From assembly GCA_949317995.1 (NCBI GenBank), contig OX439039.1, forward strand, positions 70,194,002-70,258,001: a DNA stretch of 64,000 nucleotides, written 5' to 3'. Within the stretch, counting starts at the first letter, position 1. Every line of letters starts with the position of its first letter. The notes beneath the pieces are model-generated. The model had not been told where the DNA came from, did no database searches, and saw only the letters and a list, made by a program, of their open reading frames with translations. Below are positions 63,770-64,000 of the stretch, in pieces. Made by a program: the position numbers and the translations under genes. The DNA is from Acholoe squamosa. Its lineage: Eukaryota; Annelida; Polychaeta; Phyllodocida; Polynoidae.

Positions 63770-64000
63770 GATGCATGGGAGACCTCACTGACATGTGGGA
63801 GACCTCGCTGAAGTGTGAGAGACCTCTCTGATGTGTGGGAGATCTCGCTGATGTGTGGGAGACCTCACTGAAGTGTGGGAGACCTCACTGATGTGTGGGA
63901 GACCTCACTGACGTGTGGGAGACCTCACTGACGTGTGGGAGACCTCACTGACGTGTGGGAGACCTCACTGACGTGTGGGAGACCTCACTGACGTGTAGGA
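63770..64000. repeat. 20-bp satellite, runs off the right edge
   Basis: About 11 units of GTGTGGGAGACCTCACTGAC, most regular from 63860 on; the outer-left units vary (CATGTGG, AAGTGTGAGAG). Confidence 0.92.

Overview
The window is nuclear DNA of a marine-invertebrate-like animal. Evidence: a split eukaryotic gene with GT-AG introns, a tRNA-derived SINE, LTR retrotransposons, many MITE-like elements and several satellite arrays. The SINE tail style and the protein sequence would fit a lophotrochozoan (mollusc- or brachiopod-like), but I cannot fix the phylum from sequence alone. Nothing bacterial is present.

Only one confidently functional host gene is visible: eEF2 (translation elongation factor 2). 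It lies on the + strand at 9930-25445 in 11 coding exons that join in frame to 850 residues, with G1-G4 motifs, the eEF2-kinase threonine region and the diphthamide histidine all present. Its introns are full of short non-autonomous DNA transposons. Four of them have long terminal inverted repeats starting GGC and exact 3-bp TTA/TAA target duplications, which is the PIF/Harbinger signature. Others are TA-flanked or hAT-like, and there are truncated SINE copies with target-site duplications.

Flanking eEF2 are large retrotransposons. At 1-6737 and 34118-47860 (both - strand) are two copies of one very long Ty3/gypsy family. The right copy is bounded by two 369-bp LTRs (about 97.6 % identical by my count) and a 4-bp CATG duplication, 13.7 kb in all. 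It has a large Gag with a coiled-coil N-terminus and zinc knuckle, a -1-frame pol (protease, RT, RNase H, integrase with GPY/F-like module and AT-hook-like tail), and downstream of integrase a further ~1000-codon ORF (ORF3) with two C2H2-type zinc-finger-like modules and no visible membrane features. ORF3 is the most unusual coding feature here. Both copies are broken by different mutations. At 58173-63555 (- strand) lies a second, distinct and decayed Ty3/gypsy family truncated within integrase.

The right-hand 36 kb is repeat-dominated. It holds a 42-bp satellite split by the retrotransposon, a MITE and a SINE; a 134-bp satellite; a 38-bp satellite (about 1.47 kb, with a short opposite-orientation relative near 28.2 kb); a ~1 kb fold-back element with a 44-bp perfect palindrome; a ~3.6 kb inverted repeat whose ~0.77 kb arms carry RFX/X-box-like motifs; and a 20-bp satellite running off the right edge. 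Apart from eEF2, a possible minus-strand terminal exon at 49558-50177 is the only other host-gene candidate.
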